Shown: positions 7,163-13,583, counted from the first letter of the stretch. The stretch is 18,957 nucleotides of DNA from Abditibacteriota bacterium (GCA_017958015.1 JAGDDM010000209.1:1-18957), one strand, 5' to 3'. The notes: generated by a model from the letters alone, not told the origin. A program made the numbers and translations.

Positions 7163-7606
7163 TTATATTACCTCCACCGTACCGCCGGCAGCGGTGATTT
7201 TCTCCGCCGCGGAGGTGCTGAACTTGTTGGCCTTAACCGTAAGGGCTTTGGTAATCTCGCCGTCGCCCAAAACCTTAACGCCGTCTTTAATCTTCTTGGC
7301 GAAGCCTTCCTCCACAAGGAGTTCGGGAGTGACGACGGTGCCGGCGTCGAAAGCGTCAAGCTCGCCAACCGATACCAGAACGTAGTTCTTCTTGGTCAGG
7401 CTTCTGAATCCGGGTTTCTGAGGAAGTCTGCGGTAGAGAGGGGTCTGTCCGCCTTCAAAACCGAGTCTCGGGGTGGCGCCGGATCTGGCCTTCTGACCCT
7501 TGTAGCCCTTGCCGGCGGTTTTGCCGTTGCCGGAACCGATGCCGCGGCCGACTCTCTTGGAGCGGTGGTTGGCGCCGGGGGCGGGCTTCAAATCATGTAA
7601 CTGCAT
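7163..7606 (-). CDS. rplO: 50S ribosomal protein L15
   Basis: L15 is a late-assembly protein of the large subunit. The 147-residue product begins MQLHDLKPAPGANHRSKRVG and has the Gly/Lys-rich N-terminal extension GRGIGSGNGKTAGKGYKGQK that threads into rRNA. Later come GFEGGQTPLYRRLPQKPGF and a C-terminal globular region ending near AAGGTVEVI. Its ATG shares one base with the TAA of rpmD (TAATG), so translation is likely coupled. secY follows after one base. Confidence 0.98.
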   Translation of the reverse strand: MQLHDLKPAPGANHRSKRVGRGIGSGNGKTAGKGYKGQKARSGATPRLGFEGGQTPLYRRLPQKPGFRSLTKKNYVLVSVGELDAFDAGTVVTPELLVEEGFAKKIKDGVKVLGDGEITKALTVKANKFSTSAAEKITAAGGTVEVI

Positions 7607-7797
7607 TATTTGGCCTCCTCGTCGGATACTTTCTCGACATCGAGAAGGTGGCTGATCTTGTGGACCATACCGAGAATGGCGTCGTTTTCGGGCTGCAGAA
7701 CGGAAGAACCGATCTTGCCCAGACCCAGCGCCTTCGCGGTAGCCGCCTGCTTCTTGTTGTATCCGATAACGCTCTTTTTAAGTGTTATTTTCAGCAT
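7606..7797 (-). CDS. rpmD: 50S ribosomal protein L30
   Basis: L30 is a small large-subunit protein. The 63-residue product starts MLKITLKKSVIGYNKKQAAT and continues with ALGLGKIGSSVLQPENDAIL and GMVHKISHLL, following the L30 pattern. It ends in a short acidic tail. The ATG at 7797 lies 22 nt after rpsE, and the stop overlaps the rplO start by one base. Its position between S5 and L15 is canonical. Confidence 0.97.
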   Translation of the reverse strand: MLKITLKKSVIGYNKKQAATAKALGLGKIGSSVLQPENDAILGMVHKISHLLDVEKVSDEEAK

Positions 7798-7819
7798 TTT
7801 TTTGCCTCGTTATCCGTAG

Positions 7820-8386
7820 TTATTCGGCGGGTTTCGCTTCTTCGACGACGGCCTCCGCCGCCTCGTCCGCCTGCTTCTTGACCATCCAAGGAACCAGCTC
7901 TCCCGGTTCCATACCTCTCAGACGGCAGACATCCTCCGCCTTTCTGAGTCCGGTAAGGCATCTCATAGCCGCCTTGGCGGTGTTGATGGCGTTGGGAGAT
8001 CCCAGGCTCTTGGCCAGGACGTCTCTCACGCCCGCCAGTTCCAGAATGGGTCTGACCGCGCCGCCGGCCACAACGCCGGTACCTTCGGAAGCGGGTTTCA
8101 TTCTGACTTTGGCGGCGCCGTAGTTCATCTCGATTTCGTGGGGGATGGTGGAACCCACCATGGTAACCTCAATCATGCTCTTGCGCGCCGCTTCGGAAGC
8201 TTTGCGAATGGCATCGGGAATGGCTCTGGCCTTACCCAGACCGATTCCCACGTGGCCGTTGCGATCGCCGACGGCAATCAGAACGCTCCAACTGAGGGTA
8301 CGTCCGCCCTTATGGGTCTTCTGGACCTTGTTCGTGCGAATAATCTGCTCTTCAAGCTCAACAGCTTCAGCATTGAATTTAGCCAT
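7820..8386 (-). CDS. rpsE: 30S ribosomal protein S5
   Basis: S5 binds 16S rRNA near the mRNA entrance and affects decoding accuracy. The product has 188 residues. The N-terminal double-stranded-RNA-binding-like domain shows GGRTLSWSVLIAVGDRNGHV and GIGLGKARAIPDAIRKA. The C-terminal domain has GVVAGGAVRPILELAGVRDV and LAKSLGSPNAINTAKA. The last 20 residues are Ala/Glu-rich (EAAEAVVEEAKPAE), a somewhat acidic tail beyond the conserved fold. The ATG 8386 lies 17 nt after rplR. Confidence 0.98.
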   Translation of the reverse strand: MAKFNAEAVELEEQIIRTNKVQKTHKGGRTLSWSVLIAVGDRNGHVGIGLGKARAIPDAIRKASEAARKSMIEVTMVGSTIPHEIEMNYGAAKVRMKPASEGTGVVAGGAVRPILELAGVRDVLAKSLGSPNAINTAKAAMRCLTGLRKAEDVCRLRGMEPGELVPWMVKKQADEAAEAVVEEAKPAE

Positions 8387-8403
8387 ACTTTTCTCCGTAC
8401 TCC

Positions 8404-8766
8404 TCAGAACTTCAGCCCCGCTTCGCGGGCGGCATCCGCCAAAGCCGCTACGCGGCCGTGGTACTTGTATCCGCCTCTGTCGAAAACGACGGTGGTGATA
8501 CCCTTGGCGATGGCTCTCTCGGCGACGGCTTTGCCCACCGCCTTGGCGCCTTCGATGTTTCCGCCCGAAGCTATCCGGTTTCTGAGTTCTTTGTCATTGC
8601 TCGACGCCGAAACAAGAGTGTTGCCGGTTGTGTCGTCGATTACTTGCGCGTATATGTGGTTGAGACTGCGGTAGACGTCCAGTCTGGGTCTTTCCGCCGT
8701 ACCCGAAAGGGTCTGTCTCAATCTGATGTGGCGCTTCTTGCGAAGCGTTTCCTTTGTGTGCTGCAT
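8404..8766 (-). CDS. rplR: 50S ribosomal protein L18
   Basis: L18 binds 5S rRNA and anchors it in the central protuberance. The 120-residue product starts MQHTKETLRKKRHIRLRQTL and contains RPRLDVYRSLNHIYAQVIDD and a C-terminal VFDRGGYKYHGRVAALADAA, all typical of L18. The start was placed at ATG 8766 because AAGGAG lies just before it; a longer reading to 8805 would extend into the leader and does not resemble L18. It is the first gene after a 151-nt gap that carries a promoter and a structured leader, which is unusual at this point of the spc cluster. Confidence 0.97.
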   Translation of the reverse strand: MQHTKETLRKKRHIRLRQTLSGTAERPRLDVYRSLNHIYAQVIDDTTGNTLVSASSNDKELRNRIASGGNIEGAKAVGKAVAERAIAKGITTVVFDRGGYKYHGRVAALADAAREAGLKF

Positions 8767-8880
8767 TTTTCTCCTTGACCGCGGGATTTTTCGGTGATTT
8801 TGCATCCGGCATGGCTTCTCGCCCGCACCGACCGCTTCGCGGTCCCCGCCGTCCCTATGCGATAAAGCACCGGACGCAAA
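8767..8880 (-). promoter_or_regulatory. Structured 5' leader before rplR
   Basis: In the minus-strand RNA, TTTGCGTCCGG (8870-8880) can pair with CCGGATGCAAA (8799-8809): 11 bp with one G-U. This encloses about 60 nt that include the hairpin GACCGC-GAA-GCGGTC (8830-8844). The segment GACCGCG (8838-8844) can pair instead with CGCGGTC (8777-8783), which touches the rplR Shine-Dalgarno AAGGAG (8771-8776). The layout suggests a ribosomal-protein autoregulatory leader with two alternative folds. The pairings are read directly from the sequence; the function is inference. It matches no named leader class that I can recall. Confidence 0.5.
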
Positions 8881-8884
8881 CTAT

Positions 8885-8913
8885 ATTGTACTGTATTTCG
8901 CGAAAAAACGCAA
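8885..8913 (-). promoter_or_regulatory. Candidate sigma70-type promoter upstream of rplR
   Basis: On the minus strand TTGCGT (8908-8913) and TACAAT (8885-8890) are separated by exactly 17 nt. The -10 matches TATAAT at 5 of 6 positions and the -35 matches at 4 of 6. It lies in the largest intergenic gap of the window and points into rplR-rpsE-rpmD-rplO-secY. Initiation would fall near 8878, at the foot of the leader stem. Confidence 0.55.
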
Positions 8914-8917
8914 GAAG

Positions 8918-9472
8918 TTACTTCTTACCTGCCTTACCGGCTTTGAGTCTGACGATCTCACCGGCGTAGCGGATGCCCTTGCCCTTGTAGGGTTCGGGGG
9001 GTCTGACGCCTCTGATGTTGGCGGCCTGCTGACCCAAAACTTCTTTGTCGATACCCTTAACCAGAATAAAGGAAGATCTGGTATTGGTATCGGTACCCAC
9101 CTCGAAGGTGATTCCTTCCTCGGGCTCGATTGTCACCTGATGGGAAAGACCCACGGTGAGAACAAGGTTCTTGCCCTGCATCTCGGCTCTGTAACCCACG
9201 CCGAGAACATTGAGTCTCTTCTCGTAACCCTTGGTTACGCCCACAACCATGTTGTTCACAAGGGAGCGGACGAGACCGTGGAGAGCGCGGTGCTGTCTGT
9301 CATTGGAAGGTCTCTTGCAGAGGATGTTGTTGTCCTCTACTTCCACCGTGATGTCGGCGGGAAGCTTTTTGGAAAGTGTGCCCTTGGGGCCCTTTACCGT
9401 AATAACGTCGTCCTCGCGGCTGATCTGTACGCCTGCCGGAAGAGGAATCGGTGTCTGTCCTATTCTGCTCAT
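8918..9472 (-). CDS. rplF: 50S ribosomal protein L6
   Basis: L6 lies near the GTPase-associated centre of the large subunit. The 184-residue product has the two repeated L6 domains. The N-terminus is MSRIGQTPIPLPAGVQ with VKGPKGTLSKKLP, and the C-terminal domain carries the signature RPPEPYKGKGIRYAGEIVRL and ends in a Lys-rich tail. The ATG 9472 lies 15 nt after rpsH. The gene is followed by the promoter-bearing gap, so it may be the last gene expressed only from the upstream promoter(s). Confidence 0.98.
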   Translation of the reverse strand: MSRIGQTPIPLPAGVQISREDDVITVKGPKGTLSKKLPADITVEVEDNNILCKRPSNDRQHRALHGLVRSLVNNMVVGVTKGYEKRLNVLGVGYRAEMQGKNLVLTVGLSHQVTIEPEEGITFEVGTDTNTRSSFILVKGIDKEVLGQQAANIRGVRPPEPYKGKGIRYAGEIVRLKAGKAGKK

Positions 9473-9487
9473 ATTTCTCCTCCGATA

Positions 9488-9886
9488 TTACCAAACGTAG
9501 CAAAGAACTTCGCCGCCGATGCCCAGCTTGCGGGCTTCGCGGTCGGTCATAACGCCCTTGGACGTACTGATGATGGCGATTCCGAGACCTCTGAGAACTC
9601 TGGGAACTCTGTCTCTCTTCGCGTAGATTCTCAGACCCGGCTTACTCACTCTCTTGAGGTTTGTGATAACAAGCTCCTGCTTGGGTCCGTATTTAAGCTC
9701 GATCTTAAGCGTGGGGAACTTCGCCTCGCTAACGTTCGCGAAACTCTTAATAAAGCCTTCGCTGTGGAGTATCTTCACAATCTCGACGTTGAGCTTGGAC
9801 GCGGGTACTTCCACGGATTCGTGCTTTGCCCGATTTGCGTTGCGGATCCTGGTAAGCAGGTCGGCTACGGGATCTGTCACGGTCAT
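9488..9886 (-). CDS. rpsH: 30S ribosomal protein S8
   Basis: S8 is a primary 16S rRNA-binding protein, and in E. coli it represses the spc operon. The 132-residue product begins MTVTDPVADLLTRIRNANRA and has the C-terminal signature STSKGVMTDREARKLGIGGE, ending VLCYVW. The ATG 9886 has GGAGG (9895-9899) upstream. A hairpin at 9900-9925 directly abuts that Shine-Dalgarno, so S8 translation may be controlled by RNA structure. It follows rpsN after an 80-nt gap. Confidence 0.98.
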   Translation of the reverse strand: MTVTDPVADLLTRIRNANRAKHESVEVPASKLNVEIVKILHSEGFIKSFANVSEAKFPTLKIELKYGPKQELVITNLKRVSKPGLRIYAKRDRVPRVLRGLGIAIISTSKGVMTDREARKLGIGGEVLCYVW

Positions 9887-9899
9887 GCTTTAATCCTCC

Positions 9900-9925
9900 T
9901 AATCGGCGCGCTTGCGAACCGATTA
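9900..9925 (-). promoter_or_regulatory. Hairpin abutting the rpsH Shine-Dalgarno
   Basis: In the minus-strand RNA, UAAUCGG (9919-9925) pairs with CCGAUUA (9900-9906). An inner CGC/GCG stem encloses an AAGC loop, leaving a two-base UU bulge on one side: ten pairs in all. The 3' base of the stem is immediately followed by GGAGG of rpsH. It could be a translational operator, possibly bound by S8 or S14; binding is inference only. Confidence 0.5.
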
Positions 9926-9937
9926 TTTTATATAGGC

Positions 9938-9956
9938 CGGGGCGGGGTCCGCCCCG
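9938..9956 (-). repeat. GC-rich perfect hairpin after rpsN
   Basis: CGGGGCGG (9938-9945) and CCGCCCCG (9949-9956) form an 8-bp perfect stem with a 3-nt loop, 10 nt after the rpsN stop codon in the direction of transcription. The RNA after it is A/U-mixed (UAUAUAAAAUAAU) without a U-tract, so it is not a convincing terminator. It may slow transcription or stabilise the 3' end of an upstream mRNA segment. Confidence 0.6.
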
Positions 9957-9966
9957 AACGTCCGAT

Positions 9967-10152
9967 TTACCAACTGGATTTGGTCACACCCGGGATCAGA
10001 CCCTTGTGCGCCATTTCGCGGAAACAGATTCTGCAAAGGCCGAATCTTCTGATGTATCCGCGAGGTCTGCCGCAGATGCTGCAGCGGTTGTACTTCCGTA
10101 CACCGAACTTCTGCGGGCGTTTCTGTTTTTCGATCAAGGCTCTCTTTGCCAT
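9967..10152 (-). CDS. rpsN: 30S ribosomal protein S14, zinc type (type Z)
   Basis: S14 binds 16S rRNA in the 30S head. The product is the short zinc form: 61 residues, MAKRALIEKQKRPQKFGVRK then CSICGRPRGYIRRFGLCRIC and ending GLIPGVTKSSW. Cys24, Cys27, Cys40 and Cys43 form the zinc ribbon. The ATG 10152 has GGAG 8 nt upstream. In almost all spc operons rpsN directly follows rplE; here a 690-codon EF-G gene lies between them. Confidence 0.98.
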   Translation of the reverse strand: MAKRALIEKQKRPQKFGVRKYNRCSICGRPRGYIRRFGLCRICFREMAHKGLIPGVTKSSW

Positions 10153-10174
10153 TAATCAAACTCCTTTTAACCTT

Positions 10175-12247
10175 CTAAGACTCTTTGGCCTTAGCCGCTT
10201 CCGCGATAACTTCCTGAGCCACGTTCTGCGGAACTTCCTCGTAGTGAGAGAACTTCGCGCTGAAGCGGCCTCTGCCTCTGGCGATCGATCTGAGATCGAT
10301 GATGTAGCGCTGCATCTCGGCCATGGGAACCTGGGCCTTGACGAGCTGTCTGCCGCCGCCCACGGGCTCCATGCCGCCGACGCGGCCGCGCTTGGTGTTG
10401 AGGTCGCCGATTACGTCGCCCATGTACATATCGGGAACGATAATTTCAACGTCCATGATCGGCTCGAGAAGAACCGGTCTGGCCTTCATCGCCGCCGCCT
10501 GGAAAGCGAGCTTTCCGGCAAGCTGGAACGCCATATCGGAAGAGTCCACCGGGTGGAAACTGCCGTCGTAGCAGGTGACTTTAACGTCCACAACCGGGCA
10601 GCCCGCCTGAATACCGCTGTTGAGGGCTTCTCTGATGCCCTTGTCAACGGAAGGAATGAACTGTCTGGGAATGGCGCCGCCCACGATGGCGTCGACGTAT
10701 TCGTAGCCCGCGCCCCGCTCCTGGGGTTCGAGACGAATCCAGCAATCGCCGAACTGGCCTCTGCCGCCGGACTGCTTTTTATGGCGGCCCTGAGCCTCGG
10801 CCTTGGCGGTGATGGTTTCTCTGTAGGCAATCTTCGGAGTGGAGGTCTCGACCTCAACGCCGAATTTCCGCTTGAGTCTGTCCACGATAATGTCCAGATG
10901 AGTGTCTCCGAGGCCGCTCATAATGGTCTGGGAGGTCTCTTTTTCTCTCACGGTCTTGAAAGTGGGGTCGCATTCGGCAAGCTTGCCGAGAGCGGAACCC
11001 AGCTTGTCCTCGTCCGCCTTTGTCTTGGCGCCTACGGCCAGGGAATAAACCGGATCGGGGAAGGCAATCGGGGCGAAGGTCACCTGCTTGGCTTTGTCGC
11101 AGAGACTGTCGCCGGTAACGGTGTACTGAAGTTTGGCCACCGCTCCCATGTCGCCGGCGCCGATGCTCTCGGCCACCTGCTGGGATTTACCGATTACCGT
11201 GTAATAAACCTGTCCGAATCTCTCTTCGCGCTCTTTGTCGGTGTTGAACGCTCTGGAGTCGGCTTTTACGGAACCGGAGAAAACTCTGAAGAAAGTCAGT
11301 TTGCCCACGTAGGGGTCCGCCAGGGTCTTGAAGACCAAAGCGCTGAAGGGATCTTCAGGCTTAACGGTTACTTCGTTGCCCTCGGCGTCTACGCCGGTGA
11401 CGTTATCCGCGTCCTTGGGGGACGGGAGCGATCCCGCGGCAAAATCCAGGAGGGTGTCGATACCCACAAGCTTGGCGGCGCTGCCGCAAAGCACGGGAAC
11501 GAGCTTACCGCTCTTGATACCTATCTCCAGACCTTTGGCAAGGTCCTCGTCGGAGAGGGTGGAATCGGCGAAGAACTTCTCGAGGAGATCGTCGTCCATC
11601 TCCGCCGCCGCTTCGATCAAAGCTTCTCTGTTCTCTTCGATGGCGGCCGCCATGTCGGCGGGCACATCGCAGGGGCTGACTTTACCGTCGGCCCAGGTGT
11701 AGCCCTTCTGGGTGAGAAGGTCGACCACACCGGTGAAAGACGCTTCGGCGCCGATGGGGAGCCACAGGGGAGCCACGGTGGTTCCGTATCTCTCCCGCAG
11801 AGCCTCAAGGGTCTTGTAGAAGTCGTTGTTTTCCTTCTCCAGCTTGTTTACGAAGAATACCTTGGAGATTCCCGCGGCATCCGCGTTTTCCCAAGCGGTG
11901 TCGGTTCCGACTTCGATGGTGCCGCCGCCGTCAACCACGATAATCGCGGTCTCAACGGCGCGCATGGCGCCTATAACGTCGCCCACAAAGTCCGGATAAC
12001 CCGGGGTGTCGATGAAATTGAGCTTTTTGTTCTTCCATTCACAGGGCAGGAGCGCCGCGTTAATGGTCATTTTTCTCTGAATTTCATCCTCGTCGCAGTC
12101 GGAAGCGGAGGTGCCTTTGTCCACGCTTCCCAGTCTCTGAATCATGCCGCTCTTGTAAAGGAGGGCCTCGACCAGGGAGGTCTTACCGGTACCGCCGTGT
12201 CCGGCGAGCACGATGTTTCTGATTGCGTCAATCGGATAAGTCTTCAT
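10175..12247 (-). CDS. Elongation factor G paralogue (EF-G II type) inserted in the spc operon
   Basis: The 690-residue product is a full EF-G-family translational GTPase. The P-loop is GHGGTGKT (16-23), Thr61 lies in switch I (QRKMTINA), G3 is DTPGY (80-84), G4 is NKLE (134-137) and G5 is GSAAK (255-259). Domain IV is intact: KKQSGGRGQFG (490-500) and the tip HPVDSSDMAF (565-574). Domain V includes EPIMDVEIIVPDMYMGDVIG and ends RGRGRFSAKFSHYEEVP. The Gly-rich P-loop and Tyr for His in G3 mark the second EF-G subfamily, not the str-operon factor. NKLE, with Glu where the guanine-reading Asp normally sits, is odd. Spacing is 9 nt from rplE and 22 nt to rpsN; the Shine-Dalgarno is weak, so coupling to rplE is likely. 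Its codon bias matches the neighbours, which argues against recent transfer. It may be an alternative translocase or a ribosome-recycling or stress factor; its role is not known from sequence. Confidence 0.95.
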   Translation of the reverse strand: MKTYPIDAIRNIVLAGHGGTGKTSLVEALLYKSGMIQRLGSVDKGTSASDCDEDEIQRKMTINAALLPCEWKNKKLNFIDTPGYPDFVGDVIGAMRAVETAIIVVDGGGTIEVGTDTAWENADAAGISKVFFVNKLEKENNDFYKTLEALRERYGTTVAPLWLPIGAEASFTGVVDLLTQKGYTWADGKVSPCDVPADMAAAIEENREALIEAAAEMDDDLLEKFFADSTLSDEDLAKGLEIGIKSGKLVPVLCGSAAKLVGIDTLLDFAAGSLPSPKDADNVTGVDAEGNEVTVKPEDPFSALVFKTLADPYVGKLTFFRVFSGSVKADSRAFNTDKEREERFGQVYYTVIGKSQQVAESIGAGDMGAVAKLQYTVTGDSLCDKAKQVTFAPIAFPDPVYSLAVGAKTKADEDKLGSALGKLAECDPTFKTVREKETSQTIMSGLGDTHLDIIVDRLKRKFGVEVETSTPKIAYRETITAKAEAQGRHKKQSGGRGQFGDCWIRLEPQERGAGYEYVDAIVGGAIPRQFIPSVDKGIREALNSGIQAGCPVVDVKVTCYDGSFHPVDSSDMAFQLAGKLAFQAAAMKARPVLLEPIMDVEIIVPDMYMGDVIGDLNTKRGRVGGMEPVGGGRQLVKAQVPMAEMQRYIIDLRSIARGRGRFSAKFSHYEEVPQNVAQEVIAEAAKAKES

Positions 12248-12256
12248 GGGCTTACA

Positions 12257-12799
12257 TTAGGCCTTTCTGAAGGGCATACCCAAAGCCTTGAGTAACGCTC
12301 TTCCCTCTTCGTCGGTGTTGGCGGTGGTGGCGATGGCGATATTCATACCGCGGGTGCGGTCGATTTTATCGTACTCGATTTCGGGGAACACCAACTGCTC
12401 CTTGAGGCCCATGCTGAAATTGCCGTGGCCGTCGAAAGCGTCGGGGTTGATTCCGCCGAAGTCGCGGATTCTCGGCAGAACCGCGTTGATAAGTCTGTCG
12501 AGAAACTCTTCCATCATAGCGCCCCGGAGGGTAACTTTGCAACCGATGCGCATGCCCTCGCGGACCTTGAAGTTGGAAATGGACTTGGTGGCTTTGGTAA
12601 TAATCGGCTTCTGGCCGGTTATCTTCGTCATGTCATTGACGGCTCCGTCGAGAACCTTGGAATCGGCGATTGCCGCGCCGACGCCCATGCTCACAACGAC
12701 TTTGACGAGTTTAGGTGCCTGCATAACGTTGGTGTAGCCGAACTCCTTCATCAGGGCGGCGCGAGCCTCGTTGTTATACTTTTCTTTGAGTCTTGTCAT
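12257..12799 (-). CDS. rplE: 50S ribosomal protein L5
   Basis: L5 binds 5S rRNA and forms part of the central protuberance, contacting the small subunit. The 180-residue product starts MTRLKEKYNNEARAALMKEF and has the C-terminal signature RGMNIAIATTANTDEEGRAL and LKALGMPF. Start ATG 12799 was chosen because AGGAG lies 6 nt upstream; a longer in-frame reading runs into rplX. Only 9 nt separate its stop from the EF-G paralogue, which takes the place usually held by rpsN. Confidence 0.98.
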   Translation of the reverse strand: MTRLKEKYNNEARAALMKEFGYTNVMQAPKLVKVVVSMGVGAAIADSKVLDGAVNDMTKITGQKPIITKATKSISNFKVREGMRIGCKVTLRGAMMEEFLDRLINAVLPRIRDFGGINPDAFDGHGNFSMGLKEQLVFPEIEYDKIDRTRGMNIAIATTANTDEEGRALLKALGMPFRKA

Positions 12800-12810
12800 C
12801 TTAAACTCCT

Positions 12811-13176
12811 CTAACCGTCGATCAGTCCGCCGCACTTCTTGCACTTGCGGGCGGATTTGCCGTCCGTGCCGACCTCGCGGGCCAGCCGGGTGGGCTTACT
12901 GCACTTGGGGCAAACCAACATAACTTTGTTGATGGGGAGCGGAGCGGGCATTCTGATTTCGCCCAGCTGGCTCTTCACCATGGCTCTGGAGCTGTTGCCC
13001 CCGGCCTTTTTATGTCTGGTTACCATGTTGACTCCGTCAACAATCACTCTTCCCTCTTTGGGAAGGGATTCCTGAACTTTGGCGCGCTTGCCTTTGTCTT
13101 TGCCGGCCAGCACGACCACTTCATCGCCTTTTTTAAGGCTCATCTTACCTTCGAATAAAGGTCTGCTCTTTCGCAT
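12811..13176 (-). CDS. rplX: 50S ribosomal protein L24 with zinc-ribbon end
   Basis: L24 starts assembly of the large subunit and lies near the exit tunnel. The 121-residue product has a KOW motif near the N-terminus (KKGDEVVVLAGKDKGKRAKV), then GVNMVTRHKKA. Its C-terminus carries CPKC and CKKC pairs, likely a zinc ribbon. ATG 13176 has GGAG 8 nt upstream and adds 11 residues before the usual start. A second ATG at 13143 begins MSLKKGDE, resembles other L24 proteins more closely, and has a closer AAGG; either could be used. It lies 38 nt after rplN and 11 nt before rplE. Confidence 0.95.
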   Translation of the reverse strand: MRKSRPLFEGKMSLKKGDEVVVLAGKDKGKRAKVQESLPKEGRVIVDGVNMVTRHKKAGGNSSRAMVKSQLGEIRMPAPLPINKVMLVCPKCSKPTRLAREVGTDGKSARKCKKCGGLIDG

Positions 13177-13214
13177 AACTGTCTCTCCGTTTTACGGCGA
13201 ACACGTCGCCTATA

Positions 13215-13583
13215 TCAGAGAACCTCCGGGGCGAGAGAGATGATTCTCATGAACCCCTTCTCCCGCAGTTCTCTGGCCACAGGCCCGAAAATACGGGTTC
13301 CGCGGGGCTCGTTGGCGGTGTTTATGACCACCGCGGCGTTATCGTCGAATCTGAGGGTGGAGCCGTCGGTGCGCTGAATGTCTTTCTTGGTTCTGACCAC
13401 AACGCAGCGAACGACTTCGCTCTTCTTTACCGTAGCGCCCGGCGTAGCCTGCTTTACGGCACCGATGATGATATCGCCTACATGCGCGTAACGGGCGTTA
13501 GAGCCTTTCATTACACGAATGCACAAAATCTCGCGGGCTCCCGAATTGTCAGCCGCTTTAAGTCTGGTATAGGGCTGTATCAT
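13215..13583 (-). CDS. rplN: 50S ribosomal protein L14
   Basis: L14 lies at the subunit interface and forms intersubunit bridges. The 122-residue product is the standard length and begins MIQPYTRLKAADNSGAREIL. Later come GDIIIGAVKQATPG, TLRFDDNAAVVIN and RGTRIFGPVARELREKGFMR, all close to the consensus. ATG 13583 has AGGAT upstream at a rather long spacing. It is the first gene of the spc part, 38 nt after rpsQ, with no promoter that I could recognise in that gap. Confidence 0.99.
   Translation of the reverse strand: MIQPYTRLKAADNSGAREILCIRVMKGSNARYAHVGDIIIGAVKQATPGATVKKSEVVRCVVVRTKKDIQRTDGSTLRFDDNAAVVINTANEPRGTRIFGPVARELREKGFMRIISLAPEVL

Noticed and set aside
9926..9937. TATATAAAAT-like stretch in the rpsN-rpsH gap as a -10 promoter element.
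   Set aside because: The expected -35 position falls inside the GC hairpin and has no TTGACA-like sequence, so it is more likely just an A/T-rich linker between the two hairpins.
10175..12247. The EF-G paralogue as a tetracycline-resistance ribosomal protection protein (Tet(M)-like).
   Set aside because: The G3 and G4 context, the domain IV tip HPVDSSDMAF and the KKQSGGRGQFG segment fit EF-G II better, and the position in a housekeeping operon without mobile DNA argues against a resistance gene. A phylogeny would settle it.
9140..12295. A 1051-codon open frame on the plus strand, antisense to rplF-rpsH-rpsN-EF-G.
   Set aside because: Its codons align exactly with the reverse complements of the sense codons of EF-G, rpsH and rplF. 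It stays open because those genes avoid TTA, CTA and TCA. The product has no recognisable domain, and every sense gene beneath it is certain.
13177..13214. Possible GGCGA/TCGCC hairpin in the rplN-rplX gap as an operator.
   Set aside because: A 5-bp stem in 38 nt with no link to the Shine-Dalgarno; too weak to call.
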